A DNA stretch of 64,000 nucleotides from Caulobacteraceae bacterium (GTDB taxonomy: Bacteria > Pseudomonadota > Alphaproteobacteria > Caulobacterales > Caulobacteraceae): positions 62,001 to 126,000 of the forward strand of contig CANJPZ010000002.1 in the NCBI GenBank assembly GCA_947476325.1, in the 5' to 3' direction. The notes beneath the pieces were generated by a model. The model saw only the letters and a program-made list of their open reading frames with translations, did no database searches and was not told the origin of the DNA. Of this stretch, positions 16,862 through 26,647 are shown piece by piece. The position numbers and the translations under genes were made by a program. The first letter of the stretch is position 1. The number at the start of each line of letters is the position of its first letter.

Positions 16862-16876
16862 CTTAAAGGGCCCACG

Positions 16877-18097
16877 ATGAGCGATCTTGACGCCTTCCGC
16901 ACCGAAGTCCGTGACTGGCTGGCCGCCAACTATCCGGCCGAGCTGAAGGACCCAAAGGCGAATCTTGATGAAGAGGCCGTCTGGGGTGGGCGCAAGTACC
17001 TGACCTCGCAGGACCCCATCAAGGTCTGGATGAACCGTATGGCGCAAAAGGGCTGGACGGCCCCGACCTGGCCCACGGAATACGGCGGCGGCGGACTGTC
17101 TCACGGGCAGGCCAAGGTCCTGGCCTCCGAGATGGCCAAGGGCGGCTATCGTACGCCTCTGGCATCGTTCGGGCTCTGGATGCTGGGCCCGGTGCTGCTC
17201 GAGTACGCCAACGAGGATCAAAAGAAGCATTTTCTGCCGCTGATCTGCCGTGGCGAAATCCGCTGGTGCCAGGGCTATTCCGAGCCGGGCGCCGGTTCCG
17301 ACCTGGCTGGCCTGCAGACCCGCTGCGAGGACAAGGGAGACCACTGGCTGGTCAATGGCCAGAAGGTCTGGACGTCCTACGCCGACAAGGCCGACTGGAT
17401 CTTCGCCCTGGTCCGCACCGACACCACCAAGAAGCACGAGGGCGTAAGCTTCCTGCTCATCGACATGAAGACGCCGGGTGTCGAGCCCAAGCCGATCCGG
17501 CTGATCTCGGGCTCGTCGCCGTTCTGCGAGACCTTCTTCACCGACGTGAAGGTTCCCAAGGATCAGCTGGTCGGCAAGATCGGCGGCGGCTGGGAAATCG
17601 CCAAACGGCTGCTGCAGTACGAGCGCCAGAACATTTCCGGCAGCATGGTGGCCTCGGGCCCCGGCGGCGGTGGCGGCATGGGCTCATCGGCAGGTTCGCT
17701 GGAGGATATCGCCCGACAGTATGTCGGACTTGGTCCCGACGGCCGTCTGCTGGACGGCGATCTGCGCGCGCGGATCACGGCCAACAAGATGGGCAGTCAC
17801 GCTTTCATGCTGACCCAGCGCCGTCTGGGCGAGGAAGCCAGGAGCGGCGGCCCGTCGGCGGCGACCTCGATCATCAAATACGCCGGCGCCACCCTGGGCA
17901 TGGAGCGCAATGAGCTGCTGGTCGAGGCCATGGGCCTGCAGGGCCTGGGCTGGGAAGGCGAGGGGTTCACCCAGCGCGAGACCGATCAGACGAAGGCCTG
18001 GCTGCGCTCGAAGGGCAATTCGATCGAGGGCGGAACGTCCGAGGTCAATCTCAACGTCGTCGCCAAGCGGGTTCTGGGGCTGCTGGACCACCAGTAG
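16877..18097 (+). CDS. Acyl-CoA dehydrogenase
   Basis: 406-aa flavoenzyme that introduces an alpha-beta double bond in acyl-CoA. Family motifs are 'GWTAPTWPTEYGGGG', 'RWCQGYSEPGAGSDLAGLQTR' (FAD contact), 'GQKVWTSYADKADWIFALVR', 'GVSFLLIDMKTPGV', and the C-terminal 'SIEGGTSEVNLNVVAKRVLGL'. A Gly-rich insertion, 'ASGPGGGGGMGSS', around residue 258-270 is also seen in long-chain or branched-acid members. ATG 16877 is chosen although the frame is open further upstream, because the palindrome and promoter candidate lie in that part. Substrate chain length is not predictable. It appears monocistronic, followed by tRNA-Val. Confidence 0.9.
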   Translation: MSDLDAFRTEVRDWLAANYPAELKDPKANLDEEAVWGGRKYLTSQDPIKVWMNRMAQKGWTAPTWPTEYGGGGLSHGQAKVLASEMAKGGYRTPLASFGLWMLGPVLLEYANEDQKKHFLPLICRGEIRWCQGYSEPGAGSDLAGLQTRCEDKGDHWLVNGQKVWTSYADKADWIFALVRTDTTKKHEGVSFLLIDMKTPGVEPKPIRLISGSSPFCETFFTDVKVPKDQLVGKIGGGWEIAKRLLQYERQNISGSMVASGPGGGGGMGSSAGSLEDIARQYVGLGPDGRLLDGDLRARITANKMGSHAFMLTQRRLGEEARSGGPSAATSIIKYAGATLGMERNELLVEAMGLQGLGWEGEGFTQRETDQTKAWLRSKGNSIEGGTSEVNLNVVAKRVLGLLDHQ

Positions 18098-18099
18098 GC

Positions 18100-18128
18100 T
18101 TGCCCCGGGCGGGGGCGGGCGATATAGG
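18100..18128 (+). promoter_or_regulatory. Weak candidate promoter of tRNA-Val(CAC)
   Basis: TTGCCC at 18100 and GATATAGG at 18121 are separated by 15 nt and end 19 bp before the tRNA. The -10 element fits a generic TATA-like box better than the Caulobacter consensus. Confidence 0.35.
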
Positions 18129-18147
18129 CCGCCCCTCCACTGGAGAC

Positions 18148-18222
18148 GGATGCGTAGCTCAGCGGGAGAGCACCTCGTTCACACCGAGGGGGTCACAGGT
18201 TCAATCCCTGTCGCATCCACCA
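18148..18222 (+). tRNA. tRNA-Val(CAC)
   Basis: Complete cloverleaf: GGATGCG pairs with CGCATCC, D-arm GCTCAGCGGGAGAGC, anticodon stem CCTCG/CGAGG around TTCACAC (anticodon CAC, decodes GTG), T-loop TTCAATC, encoded CCA. A second valine tRNA with anticodon TAC lies at 52352 and shares the same anticodon stem. Confidence 0.95.
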
Positions 18223-18271
18223 GCCTTCACTTCCGAATCGGCGCAAAGCTTCGCTGGCAGGAGCCGGTGAT

Positions 18272-19576
18272 TTGACCTCGGAAATTCCCGAAGACGCGAC
18301 GCCCGCCGACGAGGCCGACATCGATCCCGAAGTCGCCTACGAGGCCTTCGTCTGGAAGAACCTGCGCCGCAATTATCTGGGCCACTACCTGCACGGCATG
18401 CTGGGCATGACAGGGTTCCGGGTCCTGGCCGCGCCGACCCTGTTGCCGGCCTATCTGGCGACCTTGTCTGGATCGTCGGCCTTCGTCGGCCTGGGGCTGT
18501 CGTTGCAGCAGGTGGGTCAGATCATCTCGCCGGTGATCGGCGCCAATCTGATCGAGCATCGCAAGGTGGTGCTGCCGGCCGCCACGGTGATGGGCAGCCT
18601 GATGCGGGCCTCCATCGCCCTTATGGCCCTGGCCGCCTGGACCCTGCACGGCCGCTGGCTGGCGGCGGCGATCCTTTTCCTGCTCGCCGCCTATGGATTT
18701 TTCAGCGGCGCCCAGCGGGTGGTGTTCCAACTGCTGCTGGCCAAGGTCATTCCCATCGCCCGTCGCGGCCGGCTGCAGGCCTTCCGCAACCTGACCGGCG
18801 GGCTGATCGCCGCGGTCCTGGCCTGGGCGGCAGGGCATTTTCTCATTCAGCACAATGTGCTGGGCAATGGCTATGCGGTGACCTTTGTCATCGTCTTCAT
18901 CCTGACCAGCCTGGGGCTGACGGCTCTTCGCCTGTTGATGGTCGAGCCCCAGCCGCCCACCTTGCGGCCCCGCACGCGCCTTCGCGAACGGCTGGGCGAC
19001 TTCAACGTGCTGATTTCGGCGGACAAGGATTACCGCAACTTTCTGGTCGCCCAGGCCCTGGCGGTGGGCGGGCGAATGGCTTTGCCGCTTTACATCCTGC
19101 ACGCTAGCGAACGGATCGGCATAACCGGCGCGTCACTGGGTCTGCTGAGCCTGGTCTATCTGGGCGGCGACACGCTCTCGAACCTTGCCTGGGGGCATAT
19201 GGGCGACCGCTCCGGGTTCCGGTCGAATTTCGTCGCCGCAATGGCCATTGGCGCGGTCTCGCTGGGCGTCCTGATCCTGGCCCATTCGACGCCGGTGTTC
19301 CTGATCGCCTTCGCCGGACTGGGCATCTCCAACTCGGGCTACACCATGGCCGCCCAGACCATGATCCTGGAGTTCGGTGAACGGCACGACATCGCCATGC
19401 GCCTGGGTATCTCGGCGACGGTCGAGGGGACCATCGCCTCGATCAGTCCGCTGCTGGGCGGCGTGCTGGGCGCGGTGACCGGATATCCGCCCGTGTTCGG
19501 GATCGCCATGGGTCTGCAGCTGGCGGCCTTGATCCTGCTGATTTTTGGTGTGCGCGAGCCGCGCGGCCGGACTTGA
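18272..19576 (+). CDS. MFS transporter
   Basis: 434-aa inner-membrane protein with about 12 predicted helices in two halves. The N-terminus carries an acidic cytoplasmic tail of about 30 residues (EIPEDATPADEADIDPE) before helix 1. The loop 'AKVIPIARRGRLQAFRN' between helices 4 and 5 and the equivalent 'GHMGDRSGFRSNFV' in the second half (family motif A-like G-x-x-x-D-R) support a major facilitator. The TTG start at 18272 has GGCAGGAG about 9 nt upstream. No substrate is evident. Gene begins 49 bp after tRNA-Val. Confidence 0.75.
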   Translation: MTSEIPEDATPADEADIDPEVAYEAFVWKNLRRNYLGHYLHGMLGMTGFRVLAAPTLLPAYLATLSGSSAFVGLGLSLQQVGQIISPVIGANLIEHRKVVLPAATVMGSLMRASIALMALAAWTLHGRWLAAAILFLLAAYGFFSGAQRVVFQLLLAKVIPIARRGRLQAFRNLTGGLIAAVLAWAAGHFLIQHNVLGNGYAVTFVIVFILTSLGLTALRLLMVEPQPPTLRPRTRLRERLGDFNVLISADKDYRNFLVAQALAVGGRMALPLYILHASERIGITGASLGLLSLVYLGGDTLSNLAWGHMGDRSGFRSNFVAAMAIGAVSLGVLILAHSTPVFLIAFAGLGISNSGYTMAAQTMILEFGERHDIAMRLGISATVEGTIASISPLLGGVLGAVTGYPPVFGIAMGLQLAALILLIFGVREPRGRT

Positions 19577-19643
19577 TCCAGGCCATTCCCTAGCGGCCCG
19601 GTCGGCGCCACAGTGCGGACTGTTGCTTAGGGAAGGACCGACC

Positions 19644-19862
19644 ATGACCCCGACCGATTATCTGGCCATGCTCAAACAGATGCGGTGGCGGGATATCCAC
19701 CTGCTGTCGAGTTCGCGATCGGGCTCAACGGTTCAACAGCGTCTGTTGACCACTCAGTCCAAGATCGAGGCCATCGAAGCGGCCCTGGCCGACGGCGCGC
19801 CGGAAGTGCGCTGGACGACGGATCCGGACGGTTATCCCCTGCAACTGCCGGTCGAGGACTAG
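19644..19862 (+). CDS. Hypothetical small protein (72 aa)
   Basis: 72 aa from ATG 19644, with a good ribosome site (AGGGAAGGA) 8-16 nt upstream. Residues are soluble and mostly helical in the first half ('TPTDYLAMLKQMRWRDIHLL', 'STVQQRLLTTQSKIEAIEAALA') with a short beta-like end ('VRWTTDPDGYPLQLP'). I do not recognise a family. Its TAG stop lies inside the first 8 bp of the intergenic repeat that follows. It is 67 bp after the MFS gene and could share its transcript. Confidence 0.6.
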   Translation: MTPTDYLAMLKQMRWRDIHLLSSSRSGSTVQQRLLTTQSKIEAIEAALADGAPEVRWTTDPDGYPLQLPVED

Positions 19863-19963
19863 AGCGGGTTGCGATCTGATGGAATCAGATCGCCGCTCCA
19901 AGTTTTTGTTTTTACGCGCATTTATTCCGAAAACCGGTTCCCACTTTTCGGAATGCGCTCTAG
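19859..19963. repeat. 105-bp intergenic repeat with terminal inverted repeats and two hairpins
   Basis: The element is bounded by perfect 8-bp inverted ends, CTAGAGCG and CGCTCTAG. Inside are two perfect hairpins: GCGATCTGAT-gga-ATCAGATCGC (10 bp) and TTCCGAAAA-11 nt-TTTTCGGAA (9 bp). From memory it resembles an intergenic repeat common in alphaproteobacterial genomes ('AACCGGTTCCCACTTTTCGG'). The CTAG at each end provides the stop codon of the gene on that side: TAG 19860-19862 for the 72-aa gene and the reverse-strand TAG at 19962-19960 for gph. It probably also acts as a bidirectional terminator. Confidence 0.85.
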
Positions 19964-20646
19964 GCGGCAGTCCGGGCGGCGATCCAGGCGGGCAGGTCGT
20001 TGAAGTGCGCCAGGATTACGTCGGCGCCCAGCTCTTCGCGGGGCACATCCGAATAGCCGAACGCCATGACCGCCACCGGTATGCCGGCGTTGCGGGCGCC
20101 GTTCACATCGGTGCGGCTGTCGCCGACCATCAGGGCCATGTCGGGATCGCCATCGGCTTCCTCGACGGCGAACAGCAGGTGGCGGCCATCGGGCTTGGCG
20201 GCGGGCGCGACGTCGGCGCCGACGATGGCGGCGAAATGGCGGGTCATGTCGAGCGCGTCCAGCAGGGCTGTGGCAAGATCGGTGCGCTTGTTGGTGCAGA
20301 CCACCAGGGTTGCGCCAGCATCGGCCAACAATTCCAGAGTGTCGACACAGCCCTCGAACGGCACGCTCTCGTCGGCGATGCGGTTGCGATAGACGGCGAT
20401 GAATCGCTCGACCAGGGCCGGGGACTGGTCCGGCGCCAACGGCAGGCCGGTGGCCGCATAGCCCTGTTCGATCAATGCCTTGGCGCCGCGTCCAACCATG
20501 TCGCGGGCGGCTTCGAACGGTACCGGCGCAAGGCCCCGCTCGGCCAGGACCGCGTTGAGCGCGCCAACCAGATCAGGCGCGGTGTCGACAAGCGTGCCGT
20601 CGAGGTCGAAGGCGATGGTCCAGCCAGTGAGGTCAAGGTCGGTCAA
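19960..20646 (-). CDS. gph: Phosphoglycolate phosphatase (HAD superfamily)
   Basis: 228-aa cytosolic HAD phosphatase. Motif I is 'IAFDLDGTLVDTAPD', motif II 'LVVCTNKR', the lysine of motif III lies in 'AAKPDGRHL', and motif IV is 'MVGDSRTDVNGARNAG', all intact, with a helical C1 cap between motifs I and II. This is the Gph pattern, removing 2-phosphoglycolate. The TTG start at 20646 has AGGA 8 nt upstream. The stop codon is provided by the end of the intergenic repeat. Divergent from glmU, with 85 bp between starts. Confidence 0.9.
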   Translation of the reverse strand: MTDLDLTGWTIAFDLDGTLVDTAPDLVGALNAVLAERGLAPVPFEAARDMVGRGAKALIEQGYAATGLPLAPDQSPALVERFIAVYRNRIADESVPFEGCVDTLELLADAGATLVVCTNKRTDLATALLDALDMTRHFAAIVGADVAPAAKPDGRHLLFAVEEADGDPDMALMVGDSRTDVNGARNAGIPVAVMAFGYSDVPREELGADVILAHFNDLPAWIAARTAA

Positions 20647-20731
20647 GGCGGTGTTCCTGATCGTAACGGCGGGCCGTTTGGGCTAGATCGGTTGTCAGCG
20701 CAATGACCGATTCCGGAGGCGGAAGCTATCG

Positions 20732-22063
20732 ATGACAAAGCGGGCCGCCATCATCCTGGCCGCGGGGCAGGGAACGCGGATGAAATCCCCCGTCCCCAAG
20801 GTGCTGCACAAGGTCGCCGGACGAACCCTGCTGGACCGGGCCATCGACGCCGCCCAAAGCCTCGGTTGCGAAAAGATTGTTGTCGTGGTCGGCGCCCACA
20901 GTCCGGCGGTCGGCGAGCATGCCCGCAAGCGCCTGGGTGAAAGCGCTGTCGCCATTCAGGACCCGCCGCTCGGCACCGGGCACGCGGTTCTCGCGGCGAA
21001 GGACGCCATGGCCGGATTTGACGGCGATGTGCTGGTCAGCTTCGCCGACACGCCGTTGATGGACGCCGCCGCGATCACGCCCCTGTTCAACCTTGAAGCC
21101 GATGTCGCGGTGCTGGGATTCATGGCCGCCGATCCGTTCGGTTATGGCCGCCTGATCCAGCAGGGCGATCAGCTGAGCGCCATCGTCGAGGAAAAAGAGG
21201 CCACCGAGGCCCAGCGGGCGATCCGGGCCTGCAATTCCGGCGTCATCGCCGCCCGGTCAGGCCTGCTGTTTGATCTGCTGGCGCGGGTTCGCAACGACAA
21301 TTCCAAGGGCGAGTACTACCTGACCGATGTGGTCGGTCTCGCCAACCAGGCGGGCCTTACGGTCCATGCGGCATTCGCAGCCGAGGAGGCGACAATGGGC
21401 GTGAACTCTCAGGCGCAGCTCGCCCAGGCCGAGGCGGCCTGGCAGTACGGCGCGCGCACGAAGCTAATGGATGGGGGCGTGTCCATGACCGCGCCGGACA
21501 CTGTGCACCTGTCCCACGACACCCGCATTGAAGGCGGGGCGGTGATCGAGCCCTATGTCGTGTTCGGGCCTGGCGTGGTCGTGGAGGCCGGCGCCACCAT
21601 CCGCGCCTTCAGCCATCTGGAGGGTTGCGTGGTGCGTTCAGGCGCCATCGTCGGGCCCTATGCGCGGCTTCGGCCCGGCGCCGACATCGGCGAGAACGCC
21701 CACATCGGCAATTTCGTCGAGGTCAAGAAGGTCAAGGTCGGCAAGGGCGCCAAGGCCAACCATCTGGCCTACCTGGGCGATGGCACGGTGGGCGCCGGGG
21801 CCAACATCGGGGCTGGCACGATCTTTTGTAACTATGACGGCTTCGACAAGTACGAGACGCACATCGGCGAGAACGCCTTTATCGGCTCGGATACCGCTCT
21901 GGTCGCGCCGGTGAGGGTCGGCGACGGGGCCATGACCGGTTCTGGCTCGGTGATCACCCACGACGTCCCGGACGACGCCCTGGCTCTGGCGCGCGGCAAT
22001 CAGGTGGACAAGCACGGCTGGGCCGAGAAGTTCCGTCATCGGAAAAGGGCGGCCAGGGGATGA
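20732..22063 (+). CDS. glmU: Bifunctional UDP-GlcNAc pyrophosphorylase / GlcN-1-P N-acetyltransferase
   Basis: 443 aa making UDP-GlcNAc for peptidoglycan and lipopolysaccharide. The N-terminal uridylyltransferase half has '[19 protein letters not shown]', '[13 protein letters not shown]', 'SFADTPLM' and '[10 protein letters not shown]'. The C-terminal left-handed beta-helix half (from about residue 240) has '[13 protein letters not shown]', '[20 protein letters not shown]' and '[19 protein letters not shown]' with acetyltransferase residues. Length is close to the family norm of about 455. ATGA overlap with rpiA. Confidence 0.97.
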   Translation: MTKRAAIILAAGQGTRMKSPVPKVLHKVAGRTLLDRAIDAAQSLGCEKIVVVVGAHSPAVGEHARKRLGESAVAIQDPPLGTGHAVLAAKDAMAGFDGDVLVSFADTPLMDAAAITPLFNLEADVAVLGFMAADPFGYGRLIQQGDQLSAIVEEKEATEAQRAIRACNSGVIAARSGLLFDLLARVRNDNSKGEYYLTDVVGLANQAGLTVHAAFAAEEATMGVNSQAQLAQAEAAWQYGARTKLMDGGVSMTAPDTVHLSHDTRIEGGAVIEPYVVFGPGVVVEAGATIRAFSHLEGCVVRSGAIVGPYARLRPGADIGENAHIGNFVEVKKVKVGKGAKANHLAYLGDGTVGAGANIGAGTIFCNYDGFDKYETHIGENAFIGSDTALVAPVRVGDGAMTGSGSVITHDVPDDALALARGNQVDKHGWAEKFRHRKRAARG

Positions 22064-22743
22064 GCGCCGACGATCAGAAACGCATCGCGGGCGAAGCCGC
22101 TGCACGGCTTGTCGAGACCGGCATGATCGTCGGTCTGGGCACCGGCTCGACCGCCGCCTGGTTCGTCAAGGCGCTGGCGGCGCGGGGGCTGGATATCCGG
22201 GGCGTGCCAACATCCGAGGCGACAGCGGCGCTGGCCGCCTCGCTGGGCATGAAACTGGCGACTCTGGATGAAGTGAAATCCATCGATCTGACCGTTGACG
22301 GCGCCGATGAGATCGGCCCCGGTCTGTCGCTGATCAAGGGCGGCGGCGCGGCCCTGCTGCGCGAGAAACTGGTCTGGGAAGCGTCAAAGCGTTGTGTGGT
22401 TATCGCCGATGCGGCCAAGGTGGTGGATGTGCTGGGCGCTTTCGCCCTGCCGATCGAGGTGGTCAAGTTCGGCCACAACCACACTCAGGCCCGGATCTGC
22501 GACGCCCTGTCGCTGTGCGACATCGACGTCGTGGCGCGATGGCGAAAAAAGGACGGGGTCCCTGTGGAAACTGACGGCGGCGCCTATGTCTATGACGCCG
22601 CCTGTGGGGCGATTCCCGACCCCGCCATGCTGGCCGAGGCGCTGAAGACCGTCACGGGCGTTATCGATCACGGGTTGTTCCTTGACCTGGCGGACGAGGC
22701 GATCATCGGAACGGATGCGGGCGTCAAGCGCCTGCTTCCCTGA
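22060..22743 (+). CDS. rpiA: Ribose-5-phosphate isomerase A
   Basis: 227-aa cytosolic isomerase of ribose-5-phosphate and ribulose-5-phosphate. The phosphate loop '[16 protein letters not shown]', the catalytic '[24 protein letters not shown]' region and '[10 protein letters not shown]' are typical. The start overlaps the glmU stop (ATGA), so the two are co-translated, and gor follows after 17 bp. Confidence 0.96.
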   Translation: MSADDQKRIAGEAAARLVETGMIVGLGTGSTAAWFVKALAARGLDIRGVPTSEATAALAASLGMKLATLDEVKSIDLTVDGADEIGPGLSLIKGGGAALLREKLVWEASKRCVVIADAAKVVDVLGAFALPIEVVKFGHNHTQARICDALSLCDIDVVARWRKKDGVPVETDGGAYVYDAACGAIPDPAMLAEALKTVTGVIDHGLFLDLADEAIIGTDAGVKRLLP

Positions 22744-22760
22744 ATACGGAAAGCACTGGC

Positions 22761-24143
22761 ATGGCCTACGACTACGATCTGTTCGTGATTGGCGCAGGCT
22801 CGGGCGGGGTGCGGGCCGCAAGGCTGGCGGCGATGACCGGCGCGCGCGTCGCTGTGGCCGAGGCCGACCGGGTCGGCGGCACCTGTGTGATCCGCGGCTG
22901 CGTGCCCAAGAAGTTCATGGTCTACGCCTCTGAGTTCAGTCACAGCTTTGCCGACGCCCGAGGTTTCGGCTGGGATTTGGCCGAGCCGGTCTTTGACTGG
23001 ACCAAGTTCCTCGCCCGCAAGGACGACGAGATCGCCCGGCTGTCGGGCATCTATACGACCAACCTGGCCAAGGCCGGCGCCGATCTGATCCACGGCTATG
23101 CCCAGTTCGTGGACGCTCACACCCTGAAGGTGTCCGGTCCGGAAGGCTCGAAGACCATCACTGCGGCGAAGATCCTCGTCGCCGCCGGCGGTCACGTACA
23201 CAGACCCGACGTCGAGGGCATCGAGCACGCCATCACCTCGGACGAGGCGTTTCATCTCAAGGCCCTGCCGAAATCGATCCTGATCGTCGGCGGTGGTTAT
23301 ATCGCGGTCGAGTTCGCGGGAATCTTCGCGGGCCTGGGCGTGCGGACGACGCTGGCCTACCGCGGCGACAACATCCTGCGCGGCTTTGATGATGACGTAA
23401 GGGTTCATCTGGCCAGCGAGATGGAAAAGCGCGGCGTTCGCATCATCCTGGGCGCAGCCCACAGCAAGATCGAGAAGACCGATGCTGGCCTCGTCAGCCA
23501 TTTCGGCGTCACCCACGGCTCCTGCACTGACGAAATGATCATGTTCGCGACGGGCCGCCGCGCTTCAACCGGCGGACTGAACCTGAAGGCCGCAGGGGTG
23601 ACGACCAACGCCGACGAGACGGTCATCGTTGACAAGTTCTCCCAGACCGCCGTTCCGCACATCTGGGCTATCGGCGATGTCACCGGGCGCTTGAACCTGA
23701 CCCCGGTCGCCATCCGTGAGGCCGTGGCGTTTGTCGAGACGGTCTACCACGACCGCCCGACCGCCTTTGATCACGAGAATGTCCCGACGGCGGTGTTCTC
23801 CCAGCCGCCGGTTGGCACGGTGGGCCTGTCCGAGGCCGAGGCCCGACACAAGGTCGGCAAGGTCGATATCTACCGCGCGCGCTTCAGGCCCATGAAGGTG
23901 ACGTTCGTGGCCGGCCACGAGCAGACCCTGATGAAGATTGTGGTCGACGCCAAAACGCAAAGGCTGCTCGGCGTCCACATCGTCGGACCCGATGCGCCGG
24001 AGATGATCCAGCTGGCCGCTGTCGCGGTGAAGATGGGCTGCACCAAGGCCCAGTGGGACGACACCTGCGCCCTGCACCCCACGGCGGCCGAGGAACTGGT
24101 CACCATGCGCGAGAAGTATGTGCCGAACGAAGTGGCGGGGTAG
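22761..24143 (+). CDS. gor: Glutathione-disulfide reductase
   Basis: 460-aa FAD/NADPH pyridine nucleotide-disulfide oxidoreductase that keeps glutathione reduced. It has the FAD fold 'LFVIGAGSGGVRAARLAA', the redox pair in 'GGTCVIRGCVPKK', the NADPH fold 'ILIVGGGYIAVEFAGIFAGLG', 'HIWAIGDVTGRLNLTPVAIREA', and the dimer-interface active site 'HPTAAEEL' near the C-terminus. The glutathione-type spacing in GGTCVIRGCVPKK, and absence of a lipoyl dehydrogenase C-terminus, favour Gor. It is third in an apparent glmU-rpiA-gor operon. Confidence 0.93.
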   Translation: MAYDYDLFVIGAGSGGVRAARLAAMTGARVAVAEADRVGGTCVIRGCVPKKFMVYASEFSHSFADARGFGWDLAEPVFDWTKFLARKDDEIARLSGIYTTNLAKAGADLIHGYAQFVDAHTLKVSGPEGSKTITAAKILVAAGGHVHRPDVEGIEHAITSDEAFHLKALPKSILIVGGGYIAVEFAGIFAGLGVRTTLAYRGDNILRGFDDDVRVHLASEMEKRGVRIILGAAHSKIEKTDAGLVSHFGVTHGSCTDEMIMFATGRRASTGGLNLKAAGVTTNADETVIVDKFSQTAVPHIWAIGDVTGRLNLTPVAIREAVAFVETVYHDRPTAFDHENVPTAVFSQPPVGTVGLSEAEARHKVGKVDIYRARFRPMKVTFVAGHEQTLMKIVVDAKTQRLLGVHIVGPDAPEMIQLAAVAVKMGCTKAQWDDTCALHPTAAEELVTMREKYVPNEVAG

Positions 24144-24154
24144 TTTCGGGCGGC

Positions 24155-25159
24155 ATGATCCAGACCAGCCGCCTGCTCTCCATCCAGTACCTGCGCGCCT
24201 TCGCCGCCGTGATGGTGGTGATCTATCACGCCATGCGATGGACAAAGCCGTCGTTTGAGATCGGGGCGGCGGGGGTGGATGTGTTCTTCATCATCTCCGG
24301 CTTCATCCTGTGGACCATCTCGCGCGAGCGGCCGATCGGGCCCAGGGCCTTTCTGGTCCATCGCTGGAAGCGGGTGGCTCCGCTCTACTGGGTTCTGACC
24401 CTGGTGGCGGCCGCGATCGCCTGGCCGTGGCCCAAGCTGATCTGGGACGCCCATGTCACCGTTGGGCACCTGCTGTTGTCCCTGGCCTTTATCCAGCACC
24501 TCAACCCGGTGGGCGAGCCGTTCCCGGTGATCACCGCCGGCTGGTCGCTGAACTACGAGGCGGTGTTCTATCTGATCTTCGCCGGCGCCCTGCTTGCGCC
24601 GGAGCGGCTGCGTCTACGGGTGCTAACGTTGGGTCTGCTGGCCGTGCCGCTGTTCGGGATCATCGTTCGTCCGGCCTATTTCCTGGGGGCCAACATGATG
24701 TTCCTGCAGTTCATCGCCGGGATCTGGCTGGCCGAGGCGCGGCTGGCCGGCAAGTTGCCGAAGGGCGGGGAGGGGTGGATCATGGCGGCGCTGGCTCTCA
24801 TGGCGTTTGCCGCCCTGATCCCCTTCGATCTCTATGACAAGCTGTGGCGACCAATCCTGTGGGGCGCGCCGGCCCTGTTGCTGGTCGCCGGGGTCGTCAG
24901 CCTGGAAGGCCGCAAGCCGTTTCCCGACATCGGCTGGCTTAAGCTGTTGGGCGATGCGTCCTATTCGATCTACCTGACCCACGTCGTGGTCATCCAGCTG
25001 ATGAGCCACGTTCTGCGCGACAGTCACCTGACATTCGCCGCGGTCACGATCCCGCTGTCGATCGCTGCAGGCCTGGCGGTGTATTTCGCCATCGAACGGC
25101 CCCTGATGGCGGCGCTGCGCTCGCGCAAGTCCGCCGCTTTGCCTTCCCCGTCCGTTTGA
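24155..25159 (+). CDS. Membrane acyltransferase (acyltransferase 3 family)
   Basis: 334 aa with about ten membrane helices. The N-terminal signature is '[22 protein letters not shown]', with the conserved R and H of acyltransferase 3 proteins. '[13 protein letters not shown]' and 'RFL-like' positively charged loop '[11 protein letters not shown]' follow, and the end has '[17 protein letters not shown]'. These proteins transfer acetyl or other acyl groups to cell-surface sugars. It starts 11 bp after gor; acceptor and biological role are unknown. Confidence 0.88.
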   Translation: MIQTSRLLSIQYLRAFAAVMVVIYHAMRWTKPSFEIGAAGVDVFFIISGFILWTISRERPIGPRAFLVHRWKRVAPLYWVLTLVAAAIAWPWPKLIWDAHVTVGHLLLSLAFIQHLNPVGEPFPVITAGWSLNYEAVFYLIFAGALLAPERLRLRVLTLGLLAVPLFGIIVRPAYFLGANMMFLQFIAGIWLAEARLAGKLPKGGEGWIMAALALMAFAALIPFDLYDKLWRPILWGAPALLLVAGVVSLEGRKPFPDIGWLKLLGDASYSIYLTHVVVIQLMSHVLRDSHLTFAAVTIPLSIAAGLAVYFAIERPLMAALRSRKSAALPSPSV

Positions 25160-25194
25160 GCTACAAGCCGCGCCTTATTTTTCAGGCAGGACAA

Positions 25195-26568
25195 ATGACC
25201 GAGCGTTGGAGTCCCTCATCGTGGAGGGCGAAACCGGCCAAGCATATTCCGGAGGATTATCCCGATCCTGCGGCGCTTGCGGCTGTGGAACAAACCCTTC
25301 GCAAGATGCCGCCGCTGGTGTTTGCAGGCGAGGCGCGGCGTCTGAAATCGCTGCTGGCCGATGTGTCGGAAGGCAAGGCCTTCCTGCTGCAGGGCGGCGA
25401 CTGCGCCGAAAGCTTTCGTGACTTTTCCGCGGACAACATCCGCGACACCTTCCGCCTGATCCTGCAGATGGCGGTCGTCCTGACCTTTGCCGGCGGCAAG
25501 CCGGTGGTGAAGGTCGGCCGCGTGGCCGGCCAGTTCGCCAAGCCGCGCTCGAGCCCCATCGAGACCCAGAACGGCGTCACCCTGCCTTCCTATCGCGGCG
25601 ACAACATCAACGGCATGGATTTCACGGCCGAGTCGCGCACGCCCGATCCCCAGCGCCTGCTGCAGGCCTATAACCAGTCGGCGGCGACCCTGAACCTGCT
25701 GCGCGCCTTTGCCAGCGGCGGTTACGCCGACCTGCACAACGTGCACCGCTGGACGCTTGGCTTCGTCGCCAAGAGCCCGCTGGGCCAGCGCTATCGCAAG
25801 CTGTCGGACAAGATCAGCGAGACGCTGGACTTCATGGCCGCCGTGGGCGTCAACTCCAACACCTTCCCGGCCATGCACCAGGTCGAGTTCTTCACCAGTC
25901 ACGAAGCCCTGCTGCTTGGCTATGAGGAAGCGATGACCCGCGTCGATTCCACCTCGGGTGACTGGTACGACACCTCGGCCCACCTGGTGTGGATCGGCGA
26001 GCGCACCCGCCAGCTGGACGGCGCCCACATCGAGTACTTCAAGGGCATCAAGAACCCGATCGGTCTGAAGGTCGGTCCGACTGTCGAGCCAGACGAGCTT
26101 CTTACCCTGGTCGACACGCTCAATCCGCAGAACGAGGCCGGCCGCCTGACGCTCTATGGCCGCTTCGGCTCGGACAAGATCGCCGCGCGACTGCCGGCCC
26201 TGATGGCCGCCACAAAAAGGGCGGGCAAGAAGGTCGTCTGGGCGTCGGATCCGATGCACGGCAACGTCATCACCGCCGCCAATGGCTACAAGACCCGCCC
26301 GTTCGAGCGGATCCTGTCCGAGGTGAAGACCTTTGTCGAAGTCGCCGAAGCCGAGGGCGTTCACGCCGGCGGGGTTCACCTGGAGATGACCGGCCAGAAC
26401 GTCACCGAATGCCTGGGCGGCGCCAAGGAGCTGACCGAGACCGATCTGGCCGACCGCTATCACACCCACTGCGACCCAAGGCTCAATGCCGACCAGTCGC
26501 TGGAGCTGGCGTTCCTGATCGCCGAACGCCTTCGCGATTCCCGTAACGAGCTGGCCGCCGCGAGCTGA
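25195..26568 (+). CDS. Class II DAHP synthase (3-deoxy-7-phosphoheptulonate synthase)
   Basis: 457 aa catalysing PEP + erythrose-4-phosphate to DAHP, the first shikimate step. It belongs to the class II (plant-like) family: '[20 protein letters not shown]', '[11 protein letters not shown]' with the metal/PEP region, '[16 protein letters not shown]', '[11 protein letters not shown]', '[12 protein letters not shown]', 'WASDPMHGN' and '[18 protein letters not shown]'. ATG 25195 has AGGCAGGA upstream; an in-frame start at 25156 gives a non-conserved extension. It supplies the pathway in which the chorismate mutase at 5519 acts. Confidence 0.95.
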   Translation: MTERWSPSSWRAKPAKHIPEDYPDPAALAAVEQTLRKMPPLVFAGEARRLKSLLADVSEGKAFLLQGGDCAESFRDFSADNIRDTFRLILQMAVVLTFAGGKPVVKVGRVAGQFAKPRSSPIETQNGVTLPSYRGDNINGMDFTAESRTPDPQRLLQAYNQSAATLNLLRAFASGGYADLHNVHRWTLGFVAKSPLGQRYRKLSDKISETLDFMAAVGVNSNTFPAMHQVEFFTSHEALLLGYEEAMTRVDSTSGDWYDTSAHLVWIGERTRQLDGAHIEYFKGIKNPIGLKVGPTVEPDELLTLVDTLNPQNEAGRLTLYGRFGSDKIAARLPALMAATKRAGKKVVWASDPMHGNVITAANGYKTRPFERILSEVKTFVEVAEAEGVHAGGVHLEMTGQNVTECLGGAKELTETDLADRYHTHCDPRLNADQSLELAFLIAERLRDSRNELAAAS

Positions 26569-26647
26569 TCCGTATGACCTGATGGTGGGTTGCCAATGCC
26601 CGCGGCCTCCATCAAGGTCGCCGGCTTTTTTCCACCTCAGGACGACG

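Noticed and set aside
17910-18275. Open frame running from the acyl-CoA dehydrogenase into tRNA-Val
   Set aside because: It includes the translated tRNA ('GEHLVHTEGVTGSIPVAST') and is out of frame with the real gene.
20682-20689. GCTAGATC, a perfect match to the Caulobacter -10 consensus before glmU
   Set aside because: No acceptable -35 element lies 10-14 nt upstream, so I do not call a promoter.
26569-26647. Possible terminator with a T6 run between DAHP synthase and the MATE gene
   Set aside because: The bases before the T-run (GGTCGCCGGC) do not find a convincing complementary arm.
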